Assembly (NCBI RefSeq): GCF_013386585.1
Contig: NZ_JACARO010000015.1
Span: 1 to 64,000, forward strand
DNA length: 64,000 nucleotides
Origin: Pseudomonas sp. P7548
Lineage (GTDB): Bacteria; Pseudomonadota; Gammaproteobacteria; Pseudomonadales; Pseudomonadaceae
Direction of reading: 5' to 3'
Below are positions 1 through 7,504 of this stretch, piece by piece; position 1 is the stretch's first letter; each line of letters begins with the position of its first letter. A program made the translations under genes and the position numbers. Below the pieces are notes generated by a model. That model ran no database searches and was not told the DNA's origin. It worked only from the letters and a program-made list of their open reading frames with translations.

Positions 1-117
1 AAACCAGCCGCCAAGCCAGCTGCTAAACCTGCTGCTGCAAAACCGGCCGCCAAGCCAGCCGCTAAACCTGCTGCTGCGAAACCGGCCGCCAAGCCAGTAG
101 CTAAACCCGCCGTTGCC
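1..117 (+). repeat. 39-bp tandem repeat encoding KPAAKPAAKPAAA
   Basis: Three consecutive 39-bp units (1-39, 40-78, 79-117) encode a 13-residue Lys-Pro-Ala block and differ only by a few substitutions. A degenerate continuation follows to about 160. Such in-frame arrays are prone to gain or loss of units. Confidence 0.85.
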
Positions 118-258
118 AAACCCGCTGCAGCAAAACCAGCACCGGCCAAACCAGCCACCCCAGCGGCTACCCCGGCAGCCTCCACTGCTCCAGCCGCAAC
201 CGCCAGCAGCACGCCTGCTCCGGTAGCGCCAAGCACGACCCCAACCAGCGCTTCCTAA
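1..258 (+). CDS. algP: AlgP (AlgR3) C-terminal tail, 5' truncated
   Basis: The window opens in frame inside a Lys-Pro-Ala rich protein that ends at TAA 256-258. The visible 85 residues are KPAA/KPAAA repeats followed by a Pro/Ala/Ser/Thr tail. This composition matches the C-terminus of AlgP (AlgR3), the histone H1-like protein associated with regulation of alginate genes in Pseudomonas. The Lys-Pro repeats are thought to bind DNA non-specifically. The N-terminal part lies outside the window. Its stop overlaps the stop of the convergent downstream gene (TAG of the minus strand at 255-257), so the two genes have no spacer. The AlgP name rests on composition and on the neighbouring TIGR02444 and ABC-F genes. 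Confidence 0.8.
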   Translation, partial: KPAAKPAAKPAAAKPAAKPAAKPAAAKPAAKPVAKPAVAKPAAAKPAPAKPATPAATPAASTAPAATASSTPAPVAPSTTPTSAS

Positions 259-713
259 GTGCTGGCAGCCACGGCGCGCAGCAGTTGCAGCGCGTCGTGG
301 TCAAGGTTGGCGGCTTCGGTCGCCAAGCCTTCAAGCCATCTGTGCTGACCTTCCTCCGTCGGCCATGCCTGCGCCGCTGCCTCCAGGCGCGTCAGTAATT
401 CCCGCTCCGCATCCAACTCCAGGGCTTTGACCCGCTCCCGCAACTTCTCCAAAACCTCATCCTGCTGCGCGATGGCGCGCCATTGCACACGCACTTGCCG
501 TAATGGCTCGATGACCTGTGCCTGCCAGGGGCTGGCGACGTGTCTGAGCGCCTGCAGACGTTCGGGTGTCTGCGCTACACCCCGTTGCTCCAGCCAGGCG
601 CCACACAGCAACAGGCATACATCCGCCCCTTGTTCCTGCAAGCGCAGGCAGGCGGCTTCGCAGCCCGAGCGGGCGTAAGTCGAAAGGGCAAAGCTCCACA
701 GGTCAGCGTACAT
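255..713 (-). CDS. TIGR02444 family protein
   Basis: This is a 152-residue soluble protein. The start at 713 gives the N-terminus MYADLWSFALSTYARSG, which matches the conserved opening of the TIGR02444 family, a group of uncharacterised proteobacterial proteins found beside the ABC-F gene. A TTG at 737 would add eight residues but has no better ribosome-binding site. The protein is mostly helical, with charged heptads near residues 75-110. It is divergent from the ABC-F gene with only 50 bp between the two starts, and it overlaps the algP stop by 3 bp. The function is unknown. Confidence 0.75.
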   Translation of the reverse strand: MYADLWSFALSTYARSGCEAACLRLQEQGADVCLLLCGAWLEQRGVAQTPERLQALRHVASPWQAQVIEPLRQVRVQWRAIAQQDEVLEKLRERVKALELDAERELLTRLEAAAQAWPTEEGQHRWLEGLATEAANLDHDALQLLRAVAAST

Positions 714-763
714 ATTCACACCCAAGCCAGCGGCCAACGAAGCTGGTAGACTCCGCCGCCATT

Positions 764-2674
764 ATGATCCGACTTCAAAGCCTAACATTACAGCGTGGCC
801 CGCAACGTCTTCTCGAAGACGCCGAGCTGACCCTGCACGCCGGTCACAAAGCCGGCCTGATCGGTGCCAACGGCGCCGGCAAATCCACGTTGTTCGCCCT
901 GTTGTTGGGTGAACTGACCCCGGACTCCGGGGATTGCCTGCTGCCGGCCGACTGGCGCATCGCCCACATGCGCCAGGAGATCGACACCCTGGACCGCATC
1001 GCGATCGACTACGTGCTCGATGGCGATCTGCGCCTGCGCCAGGTGCAGCACGACCTCGCCGAGGCCGAGAAGGCCCAGGACGGCGCCGCCCTGGCGCGCC
1101 TGCACTCGGAGCTCGACAGCGCCGACGGTTATACCGCCGACGCCCGTGCCCGCAAGATGCTCGCCGGCCTTGGCTTTACCAACGAACAGATGGACCGCCC
1201 GGTCGCCGACTTCTCCGGTGGCTGGCGCATGCGCCTGAACCTGGCCCAGGCGCTGATGTGCCCTTCGGACCTTTTGCTGCTCGATGAGCCGACCAACCAC
1301 TTGGACCTTGATGCGATCCTGTGGCTGGAAGACTTCCTCAAGAGCTACCAGGGCACCTTGCTGCTGATTTCCCACGACCGGGACTTCCTCGACGCCGTGG
1401 TCGACAACATCGCCCACGTCGAACAGAAGAAGATCACCCTCTACCGTGGCGGCTACACCGCGTTCGAACGTGCCCGTGCCGAGCGCCTGGCTCAGCAGCA
1501 GCAGGCCTACGAGAAGCAACAGGCGCAACGTGCGCACATGGAAAGCTACATCGCCCGGTTCAAGGCCCAGGCCACCAAGGCCCGCCAGGCCCAGAGCCGG
1601 ATCAAGGCGCTGGAGCGCATGGAAGAATTGTCGGCCGCTCACGTCGACTCGCCGTTCGACTTCGTGTTCCGCGAGTCGGTGAAGATCTCCAGCCCGCTGT
1701 TGGACCTCTCGGATGCGCGCCTGGGTTACGGCGATAAAACCATCCTGGAGAAGGTCAAGCTGCAGCTCACGCCGGGCGCACGCATTGGCCTGTTGGGCCC
1801 CAACGGCGCGGGCAAGTCGACGCTGATCAAGAACCTGTCGGGCGAGCTCTCGCCCCTGGCAGGTCGCCTCACCCGTGGCGAGAACACGGTGGTGGGTTAC
1901 TTTGCCCAGCATCAGTTGGACTCGCTCGACTCCAAGGCCAGCCCGTTGCTGCACCTGCAGCGCCTGGCGCCGACCGAGCGCGAGCAGACGCTGCGCGACT
2001 TCCTTGGTGGTTTCGACTTCCGTGGCGCACGCATCGATGAGCCGGTGCTGAACTTCTCCGGCGGCGAAAAGGCCCGCCTGGCCCTGGCGTTGATCGCCTG
2101 GGACCGTCCGAACCTGCTGTTGCTCGACGAACCGACCAACCACCTGGACCTGGAAATGCGCCTGGCGTTGACCATGGCCCTGCAGGAATTCAGTGGTGCG
2201 GTGTTGGTGGTGTCTCACGATCGCCACTTGCTCAAGAGCACCACCGACAACTTCCTGTTGGTGGCTGACGGCAAAGTCGAAGAGTTCGACGGTGACCTCG
2301 ACGACTACGCGCGCTGGTTGACCGACTACCGCCTGCGCAATGCGCCGGTCAGCAACACACCGGTCAACCCGGACAAGACCGACAAGAAAGCTCAGCGCCA
2401 GGCCGCTGCTGCGCTGCGCCAACAGCTGGCGCCGCACAAGCGTGAAGCCGACAAGCTGGAGGCCGAGTTGGGCAAGGTGCACGAGCGCCTGGCCAAGATC
2501 GAGACCAGCCTGGGTGACAGCGCGGTGTACGAAGCCGCCCGCAAGGACGAGTTGCGTGACCTGCTGGCCGAACAGGCCAAGCTCAAGGTGCGCGAGGGGC
2601 AGTTGGAGGAAACCTGGATGGAAGCCCTCGAACTGCTCGAAACCTTGCAAGCGGAGCTGGAGGCGCTGTCCTGA
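764..2674 (+). CDS. yheS: ABC-F family ATPase (YheS/Uup-like)
   Basis: This is a 636-residue protein with two ABC ATPase domains and no membrane segments, the hallmark of ABC-F proteins that act on ribosomes. Walker A motifs GANGAGKST (about residue 34) and GPNGAGKST (about 345) are present. Signature motifs FSGGWRMR and FSGGEKAR and two DEPTNHLDL Walker B regions are also visible. The arm/linker between the domains is rich in Gln, Ala and Arg, and a charged coiled-coil tail lies after about residue 540. The start at 764 (MIRLQSL) fits the family; the frame is open 198 bp further upstream but that part looks non-coding. No Shine-Dalgarno sequence precedes the ATG, so the message may be leaderless. 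Its stop overlaps the next start by one base. Confidence 0.93.
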   Translation: MIRLQSLTLQRGPQRLLEDAELTLHAGHKAGLIGANGAGKSTLFALLLGELTPDSGDCLLPADWRIAHMRQEIDTLDRIAIDYVLDGDLRLRQVQHDLAEAEKAQDGAALARLHSELDSADGYTADARARKMLAGLGFTNEQMDRPVADFSGGWRMRLNLAQALMCPSDLLLLDEPTNHLDLDAILWLEDFLKSYQGTLLLISHDRDFLDAVVDNIAHVEQKKITLYRGGYTAFERARAERLAQQQQAYEKQQAQRAHMESYIARFKAQATKARQAQSRIKALERMEELSAAHVDSPFDFVFRESVKISSPLLDLSDARLGYGDKTILEKVKLQLTPGARIGLLGPNGAGKSTLIKNLSGELSPLAGRLTRGENTVVGYFAQHQLDSLDSKASPLLHLQRLAPTEREQTLRDFLGGFDFRGARIDEPVLNFSGGEKARLALALIAWDRPNLLLLDEPTNHLDLEMRLALTMALQEFSGAVLVVSHDRHLLKSTTDNFLLVADGKVEEFDGDLDDYARWLTDYRLRNAPVSNTPVNPDKTDKKAQRQAAAALRQQLAPHKREADKLEAELGKVHERLAKIETSLGDSAVYEAARKDELRDLLAEQAKLKVREGQLEETWMEALELLETLQAELEALS

Positions 2675-3246
2675 TGGAAGCCCTGCAACTGCCGCTGCCG
2701 GCGCAATGGGTGGAACCGGTGTGGATCGGCGTGCAGATCCTGCTGATCCTGCTGGCCGGTTACCTGGCCCAGCGTTTTGTCGCCAAGGGCCTGACCCGCC
2801 TGGGTGAGCGCTACCCGTTCCCACCGCAACTGCTGATGCCGCTGCGTGGCGGCTTGCGCTGGTTGATCATGGGCAGTGCGCTGATCTTCGTGCTGGGCCG
2901 ACTGGGCGTGTCTGCCACGGTGTTGTGGACAGCATTGTCGGGGTTTGTGGCGGTGGCGGCGGTGGCGTTCTTCGCCATGTGGTCGGTGCTGTCGAATCTG
3001 CTGTGCGCCATTCTGATCTTCACAGTCGGGCCGTTTCGCCTGGGCGACATCGTCGAGTTGGTGGATACCGTCGATAAGCCGGGCGTCAAGGGCCGGGTCG
3101 TGGCGATCAACTTGCTGTACACCACGCTGATCGAAGTCGCGGAAGCCGGTACCGACAGTGCCATGGTGCAAGTGCCCAACAGCCTGTTCTTCCAGCGTTC
3201 GGTACGGCGTTGGCCAGGTAACCACGTGTTCCCGGGCGACCGCTAG
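2674..3246 (+). CDS. Small mechanosensitive channel (MscS family)
   Basis: This 190-residue membrane protein has a hydrophobic segment at about residues 20-40, another at 60-80 and a Gly/Ala-rich pore-like helix at 85-115. An MscS-type beta domain (GPFRLGDIVEL) follows, with the PNSLFFQR motif near the end. It is shorter than E. coli MscS (286 aa) and lacks most of the C-terminal alpha-beta cage. It starts on the ATG that overlaps the ABC-F stop (TGATG), which implies translational coupling. It probably gates ions during hypo-osmotic shock at the inner membrane. The family is clear; the gating behaviour is inferred. Confidence 0.88.
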   Translation: MEALQLPLPAQWVEPVWIGVQILLILLAGYLAQRFVAKGLTRLGERYPFPPQLLMPLRGGLRWLIMGSALIFVLGRLGVSATVLWTALSGFVAVAAVAFFAMWSVLSNLLCAILIFTVGPFRLGDIVELVDTVDKPGVKGRVVAINLLYTTLIEVAEAGTDSAMVQVPNSLFFQRSVRRWPGNHVFPGDR

Positions 3247-3334
3247 CATTCACATCTTGTAAAAATCTATAGCCAGCCTTTGGTCGGCGGAGTTAGCTTA
3301 GGGCATCACAGCAAACTCCCTCCTGAGGTGTGTA

Positions 3335-3967
3335 ATGGCACTCGATACGTGGCTGGCCTTTTTCGTGGCCAGTTGGATCATCTCCCTTTCTCCTGGTGCG
3401 GGCGCCATCGCTTCGATGTCCAGCGGCCTGCAATACGGTTTCCTGCGCGGTTACTGGAACGCCATCGGCCTGCAACTGGGCCTGGCGATGCAGATTGCCG
3501 TTGTGGCCGGCGGGTTGGGTGCCATTTTGGCAGCGTCGTCTACCGCGTTCTATGCGATCAAATGGTTCGGTGTGGCGTACCTGGTGTACCTGGCCATCAA
3601 GCAGTGGCGCGCCTTGCCCATGGACATGACCGATGACGCCGCCGTGCGCCCGATCGGCAAACCGATGGCGATGATGTTCCGTGGTTTCCTGGTCAACGCC
3701 AGCAACCCCAAGGCATTGGTGTTCATGCTGGCAGTGCTGCCGCAGTTCGTGAACCCGCAGGCACCGCTGCTGATCCAGTACCTGATCCTGGGCGCGACGA
3801 TGATCACCGTGGATATGATCGTGATGGCGGGCTATACCGGGCTGGCGTCGAAGGTATTGCGCCTGTTGCGCACGCCAAAACAGCAAAAACGCATGAACCG
3901 CACGTTTGCCGGGTTGTTTGTAGGGGCGGCGGGTTTCCTCGCCAGCTTGCATCGCGCCACGGCCTGA
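3335..3967 (+). CDS. LysE/RhtB family amino acid exporter
   Basis: This is a 210-residue inner membrane protein with about six transmembrane helices. The N-terminus MALDTWLAFFVASWIISLSPG carries the SPGxG signature of the LysE/RhtB superfamily, and NASNPKA near residue 125 is the second conserved motif. The closest description is RhtB-like homoserine/homoserine lactone efflux. A good ribosome-binding site (GAGG) precedes the ATG at 3335. The gene stands alone, 88 bp after the channel gene, and is followed by a REPIN. The substrate cannot be set from sequence. Confidence 0.9.
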   Translation: MALDTWLAFFVASWIISLSPGAGAIASMSSGLQYGFLRGYWNAIGLQLGLAMQIAVVAGGLGAILAASSTAFYAIKWFGVAYLVYLAIKQWRALPMDMTDDAAVRPIGKPMAMMFRGFLVNASNPKALVFMLAVLPQFVNPQAPLLIQYLILGATMITVDMIVMAGYTGLASKVLRLLRTPKQQKRMNRTFAGLFVGAAGFLASLHRATA

Positions 3968-3989
3968 CCTGGCGGAACCGAATCAAAAC

Positions 3990-4060
3990 TGTGGGAGCTG
4001 GCTTGCCTGCGATAGCGGTGTATCAGATACACCGCTATCGCAGGCAAGCCAGCTCCCACA
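3990..4060. repeat. REPIN, GTGGGAGCTGGCTTGCCTGC type
   Basis: Two inverted REP units beginning GTGGGAGCTGGCTTGCCTGC face each other around a short centre, giving a nearly continuous 71-bp palindrome. It lies between convergent genes, the usual REP location. The same REP type recurs at 38720 and 63231. Confidence 0.92.
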
Positions 4061-4089
4061 TTGATTTGTGTTAGCCGACCTATGGAGTT

Positions 4090-4830
4090 TCAGCGCAGGA
4101 TTTTCGGCGCCTCATCCCTTGGCAGGTTGTTGCGCAACGCCGGCTTGCCTGGGTCTTGGTACCCACCACCCAACTGCTCCGCCAACTGACGCGCCACATC
4201 TTCGCCCAGCGCTTTCGACACTTCCTTCACAACACGCGGCCGGTTCAGGCTCACGCGCACGTCACGGCTGTTCACCAACTTGGTGTCCTGGCCTTCACCC
4301 ATGGCGGTGAACGCCGAGGTGATCTCGTAGGTGCGCGTATTGATCAGGCTGAAATCCGCTACCAGCGTCAGGCCCAGCACCGCCGAGTAGCTGTTGGTGC
4401 GGTCGATGGCGTTGATGTCCTGGGTGAAGTCGATGTCCGATAGCGTGCCGAACAGCACGTAGTCAGCCCCCTTGAAGTGCCCGGCCTTGATGCGCTTGAT
4501 CACGTCGTAGACGTCACCCTTGGCATCGGCGGTGTAGGGCGTGCCTTGCACCAGCTGGAACTGGCGGGACTTGAGGATCTCGCCCTTGATGTCACCGCTG
4601 AACTTACGCAGCTCGGTCTGCTCGATGTAGCTGGTACGGCTCTCGTACTCGCTGTAGTTCGAGGCACCGCTGGCGTTGTAGGCACTCGCCTGGTAGTTGT
4701 TGCTCGCCGAAACCTGGTGGATGTACTCCTCGACCCGCGCCTCGTAGGCCAGGTCGGTCACCGCGATCTTCGGGGCGGCCTCGGCGCCAAAGGCGCACAG
4801 CAGGCCGATCATGCCGATCCATGCACGCAT
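4090..4830 (-). CDS. CsgG/LpoB-like periplasmic protein
   Basis: This 246-residue protein has a signal peptide (MRAWIGMIGLLCAFGAEAAP) but no lipobox cysteine, so it should be periplasmic. The body (KIAVTDLAYE at the mature N-terminus, GADYVLFGTLSDID in the middle, then TRTYEITSAF) has the alternating alpha-beta pattern of the CsgG/LpoB fold. It is the last gene of a four-gene operon. Its start is 3 nt after the lpoB stop, and GGAG inside the lpoB end serves as ribosome-binding site. It is probably a non-lipidated partner of the lpoB product. The exact function is unknown. Confidence 0.7.
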   Translation of the reverse strand: MRAWIGMIGLLCAFGAEAAPKIAVTDLAYEARVEEYIHQVSASNNYQASAYNASGASNYSEYESRTSYIEQTELRKFSGDIKGEILKSRQFQLVQGTPYTADAKGDVYDVIKRIKAGHFKGADYVLFGTLSDIDFTQDINAIDRTNSYSAVLGLTLVADFSLINTRTYEITSAFTAMGEGQDTKLVNSRDVRVSLNRPRVVKEVSKALGEDVARQLAEQLGGGYQDPGKPALRNNLPRDEAPKILR

Positions 4831-4833
4831 TGC

Positions 4834-5421
4834 TTAGCGCTCCGTGGTCTTGCGGATTTCTTTCTCGTCCATCCATTCGGCCAGGCCGCTCTCGACGTCG
4901 ATCAGCTGCAGGCTGAACTTGTAGAACACGTCCTTGTAGTCCGAGCTGCGCTTGACGATGGAGCTGATGGAGCCTTCAAGGCGGTACTTGGCGGCAACCA
5001 TGTTGCCGGTCTTGCTGACGGTGGATTTCTTGTACAGGCCGCTCTGGTTCTGCAGCTTGAGCTGGTCGACCTGGCTCTGCATGTCGGTATTGTCGCTGGC
5101 GAAGCGCGCGGTGCCGGTCTTCATCAACTGGGTCTTGATCGACGTGGTGATCTCGCGGGTATCGATGTACTCGCTGGTCTTGTTCTTCACGTCATACACC
5201 TGCACCACCGGGCGGCCTTGCAAGATGCCGGACTGGGCCAGGGAACGGGTCATGCTTTCGGCGATCATCTGCAAGTCGGTGGAACCGAACTCGTTGGTCA
5301 CCGTTTCCACGGCCTTGGTGTCACCGTAGCTGATGTTCTTGCTGCCCAGTACAGGCGAGGTATTGGAGCAGCCGCTGGCCAGCAGGGCAATGACAGCGAG
5401 CATCGAGAAGCGTGCAAACAT
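4834..5421 (-). CDS. lpoB: LpoB-like lipoprotein
   Basis: This is a 195-residue lipoprotein with a signal peptide and lipobox LASGC. The mature part follows the LpoB pattern: a short linker, SYGDTKAVETVTNEFGSTDLQ, a helix pair, and KYRLEGSISSIVKR leading to a C-terminal FSLQLIDVESGLAEWMDEKEIRK. In E. coli LpoB is an outer membrane lipoprotein that activates the peptidoglycan synthase PBP1B. The start at 5421 (MFARFSM) puts the hydrophobic core directly after it; an upstream in-frame start at 5460 would add a charged stretch ahead of the signal peptide. It lies between ycfL-like and csgG-like genes on the same strand. Confidence 0.82.
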   Translation of the reverse strand: MFARFSMLAVIALLASGCSNTSPVLGSKNISYGDTKAVETVTNEFGSTDLQMIAESMTRSLAQSGILQGRPVVQVYDVKNKTSEYIDTREITTSIKTQLMKTGTARFASDNTDMQSQVDQLKLQNQSGLYKKSTVSKTGNMVAAKYRLEGSISSIVKRSSDYKDVFYKFSLQLIDVESGLAEWMDEKEIRKTTER

Positions 5422-5456
5422 GGGGAATTCTCTCTGAAACGAAAAAGGGGAACGGC

Positions 5457-5828
5457 TCAAGGCGTCTTGACTTCAAGGCGGAAGTCCGCCGCCTGGGGCA
5501 GGTTGGCAATGGCCGGCAGGAAGGTCGCCTGGTTGGCGTACAGGTTCAGCACTTTCCAGGTTTCTTCGTCGCCCACCGGGAAGCCATCGGCGCCCAGCCA
5601 GGCGAAGCGGTAATACATCGTCTGGTTGCTGCTGGTGATGTTGCTCAACTGCACCTTGGCGGTAAGGAAGCCGTTCTCGCGTGCAACGCGGATGGCGCCG
5701 ACGGCGATACCCTTGAACTTGCCCATCACCACGATTTTGCTCGCAGCGCTGCCGGGCTCCGGTGGCGGCGGGGTGGCGCAGCCGGCGAGCAGGACCAGCG
5801 CCAGGGCGCCGAGGATGAAATGACGCAT
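5457..5828 (-). CDS. YcfL family lipoprotein
   Basis: This is a 123-residue lipoprotein with the lipobox LLAGC followed by a Pro-rich linker. The beta-rich domain (KVQLSNITSSNQTMYYRFAW, GADGFPVGDEETWK) matches the YcfL family (DUF1425). AAGGAGCA sits just upstream of the ATG at 5828. In E. coli ycfL lies immediately before lpoB (ycfM), and the same order is kept here. The role is unknown; an outer membrane lipoprotein acting with LpoB is inferred from the neighbourhood. Confidence 0.85.
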   Translation of the reverse strand: MRHFILGALALVLLAGCATPPPPEPGSAASKIVVMGKFKGIAVGAIRVARENGFLTAKVQLSNITSSNQTMYYRFAWLGADGFPVGDEETWKVLNLYANQATFLPAIANLPQAADFRLEVKTP

Positions 5829-5838
5829 AGCGTGCTCC

Positions 5839-7236
5839 TTAAGGTTGCTTGAGTGTGGCGATGGCCTGGGGCGTGCTGCTTGGTACGACATGGGCGGCGA
5901 GGCCCCCGGCGAATACCTGGTTGCCGACCACGCGCAAGGTGATCACCTGGTAGCGCTGATCGGCCTTGACCGTCACCAGCGTGCCGCCCAGGGCATTGGG
6001 CAGGCTGACCTGATGCTCGCCGTGCTTGAGGCGCAGGCGGGTCACCTGGGTCATGTCCGGCAAGGTGCGCCAGGTACGGGTGTCGGCGCCCTCGGTGACG
6101 GCCGAGGCGATGCCCAGCACCAGGCCGGCCATGGGGTTGGTCTTGTTCAGGTTGTTTTGCGCCACGCCACGGCTGACCGCACGCACCGTGGTGCGCAGGA
6201 TGATGCCTGGCATGTCATCGCGCAGGGCGCGGCGGGACATGGCGGTGGTGCTGTTGAGTGCCGTGAGGTTCTGCTGTTTACCGTCGACGCCAATCTGGGC
6301 GAAGGTCGCGGTAGAGGTGTCGGCCTTGATCACCGGGAACGACAGCGGCGTGATCACCAGATGGCCGTCGATAGGAATCGGCAGTGGCAGGCGAATGGAG
6401 TCACGCGCCGGTGCCAGGCCGCTCTGGACCACGATCAACACATCGGTTTCATCGGCCTCGACCTTGGACTTGTCCAGGTCCAGCAACGCCTGCTCCAGCA
6501 GCGGGGTGTTGGGGCGCAGCTCGGCAGCCTTGCGGTAACCAGGGGCGGCCAGGTCTTTTTCGCCGAGGGCTTCGTAGACAAAGCCGGCCAGGTAATGGCT
6601 GAACGCACTCTGGTAGCTGTTTTTCAGGCCAACCACGTCTGGCGCGTTCAAGGCTTCCACCGGGTAGCCACTCAGGTCTTTCATCTGGGTGGTCACGCCT
6701 TCGCGCTGGGCTTCGTCCTCGCGCTTGAGGTATTCCTTGTCGCGCAGGTCGGCGATCACCGCTTCGCGTTCGTGGGTCTTCTTGATTTCGGTGCGGGCAC
6801 CGTCGAAGTCGTTCAGGGCCAGGAGGTTCAGGGCCATCTGGGTGGTCAGCATGACCTTTTCGTAGTCATAGCCTTCGTAGCGACGCACCTTGTCGTTGAC
6901 CAGGAAACTGCCGAACTGGGCGAGGTACTTCTCGCTGTCGAACTTGACGGACTCTTCCCACTTGTAGACTTGCAGGTCGGCGCTGCGCCACGCGGTCTGG
7001 CTGCCGGTCAGGTCGCCCTTGGCCCGCAACAACTCACCCTTTTCGAAGAAATAGAGCAGGTCCTTGTCTTCGCCGGTGTTGTTCTTTTCCAGTAGGGTCA
7101 GGGCGCCGTCGACATTGCCGGTGGCCAATTGCTGGTTGGTGGCTTGCAGCTCGGTGTCGTAGCTGCGGAACATTGAACAGCCGGAGAGCAAGGTAACCGC
7201 CACGAGCGCGAGCGGAGGTAAGGCGCGAAATGCCAT
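5839..7236 (-). CDS. COG3014 family lipoprotein with TPR-like repeats
   Basis: This 465-residue lipoprotein (lipobox LLSGC) is the first gene of the envelope operon. Residues about 30-230 are helical and TPR-like (QLATGNVDGALTLLEKNN, YLAGFVYEALGEKDLAAPGY). The second half is beta-rich (DVLIVVQSGLAP, LPLPIPIDG), followed by a repeated all-beta end. This two-part arrangement fits COG3014, a family of uncharacterised proteins that occurs with YcfL and LpoB homologues. It probably sits in the outer membrane facing the periplasm. The stop is 11 bp before the ycfL-like start. Confidence 0.82.
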   Translation of the reverse strand: MAFRALPPLALVAVTLLSGCSMFRSYDTELQATNQQLATGNVDGALTLLEKNNTGEDKDLLYFFEKGELLRAKGDLTGSQTAWRSADLQVYKWEESVKFDSEKYLAQFGSFLVNDKVRRYEGYDYEKVMLTTQMALNLLALNDFDGARTEIKKTHEREAVIADLRDKEYLKREDEAQREGVTTQMKDLSGYPVEALNAPDVVGLKNSYQSAFSHYLAGFVYEALGEKDLAAPGYRKAAELRPNTPLLEQALLDLDKSKVEADETDVLIVVQSGLAPARDSIRLPLPIPIDGHLVITPLSFPVIKADTSTATFAQIGVDGKQQNLTALNSTTAMSRRALRDDMPGIILRTTVRAVSRGVAQNNLNKTNPMAGLVLGIASAVTEGADTRTWRTLPDMTQVTRLRLKHGEHQVSLPNALGGTLVTVKADQRYQVITLRVVGNQVFAGGLAAHVVPSSTPQAIATLKQP

Positions 7237-7446
7237 GTAACTTCTTCCCTGAAAGTATTCAGCCGGTGAGGTGATTCCTCATAAAAACGAGGAACGAAAT
7301 TCCCTTTCGCACTAACAGGGCGCGGCATTATAAGCGCCATTACTGGCAAAACAATGGCTTATTGATGTGATTCAATCCACAAAATGCCAGCATCACATTT
7401 CTAAAAAAGCCCCAGCCTTCCAAACGCCAATTCACTAACGCCTTGA

Positions 7447-7468
7447 GTCAAACCCTTTAAGGTTTGAC
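7447..7468. promoter_or_regulatory. Inverted repeat GTCAAACC-N6-GGTTTGAC upstream of the iron permease
   Basis: Two perfect 8-bp arms, GTCAAACC and GGTTTGAC, are separated by CTTTAA. The centre lies about 47 bp before the ATG of the FTR1 gene, a typical operator position. It does not look like a Fur box. The regulator is unknown. Confidence 0.5.
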
Positions 7469-7504
7469 AATGTGTTACTTCGTATTTCCCTTTGAGATTC
7501 ATTC

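Noticed and set aside
788..2824. Long open frame (678 codons) on the strand opposite the ABC-F gene
   Set aside because: Mirrors the codon structure of the real gene in GC-rich DNA; its composition is unlike a protein and it has no recognisable domain.
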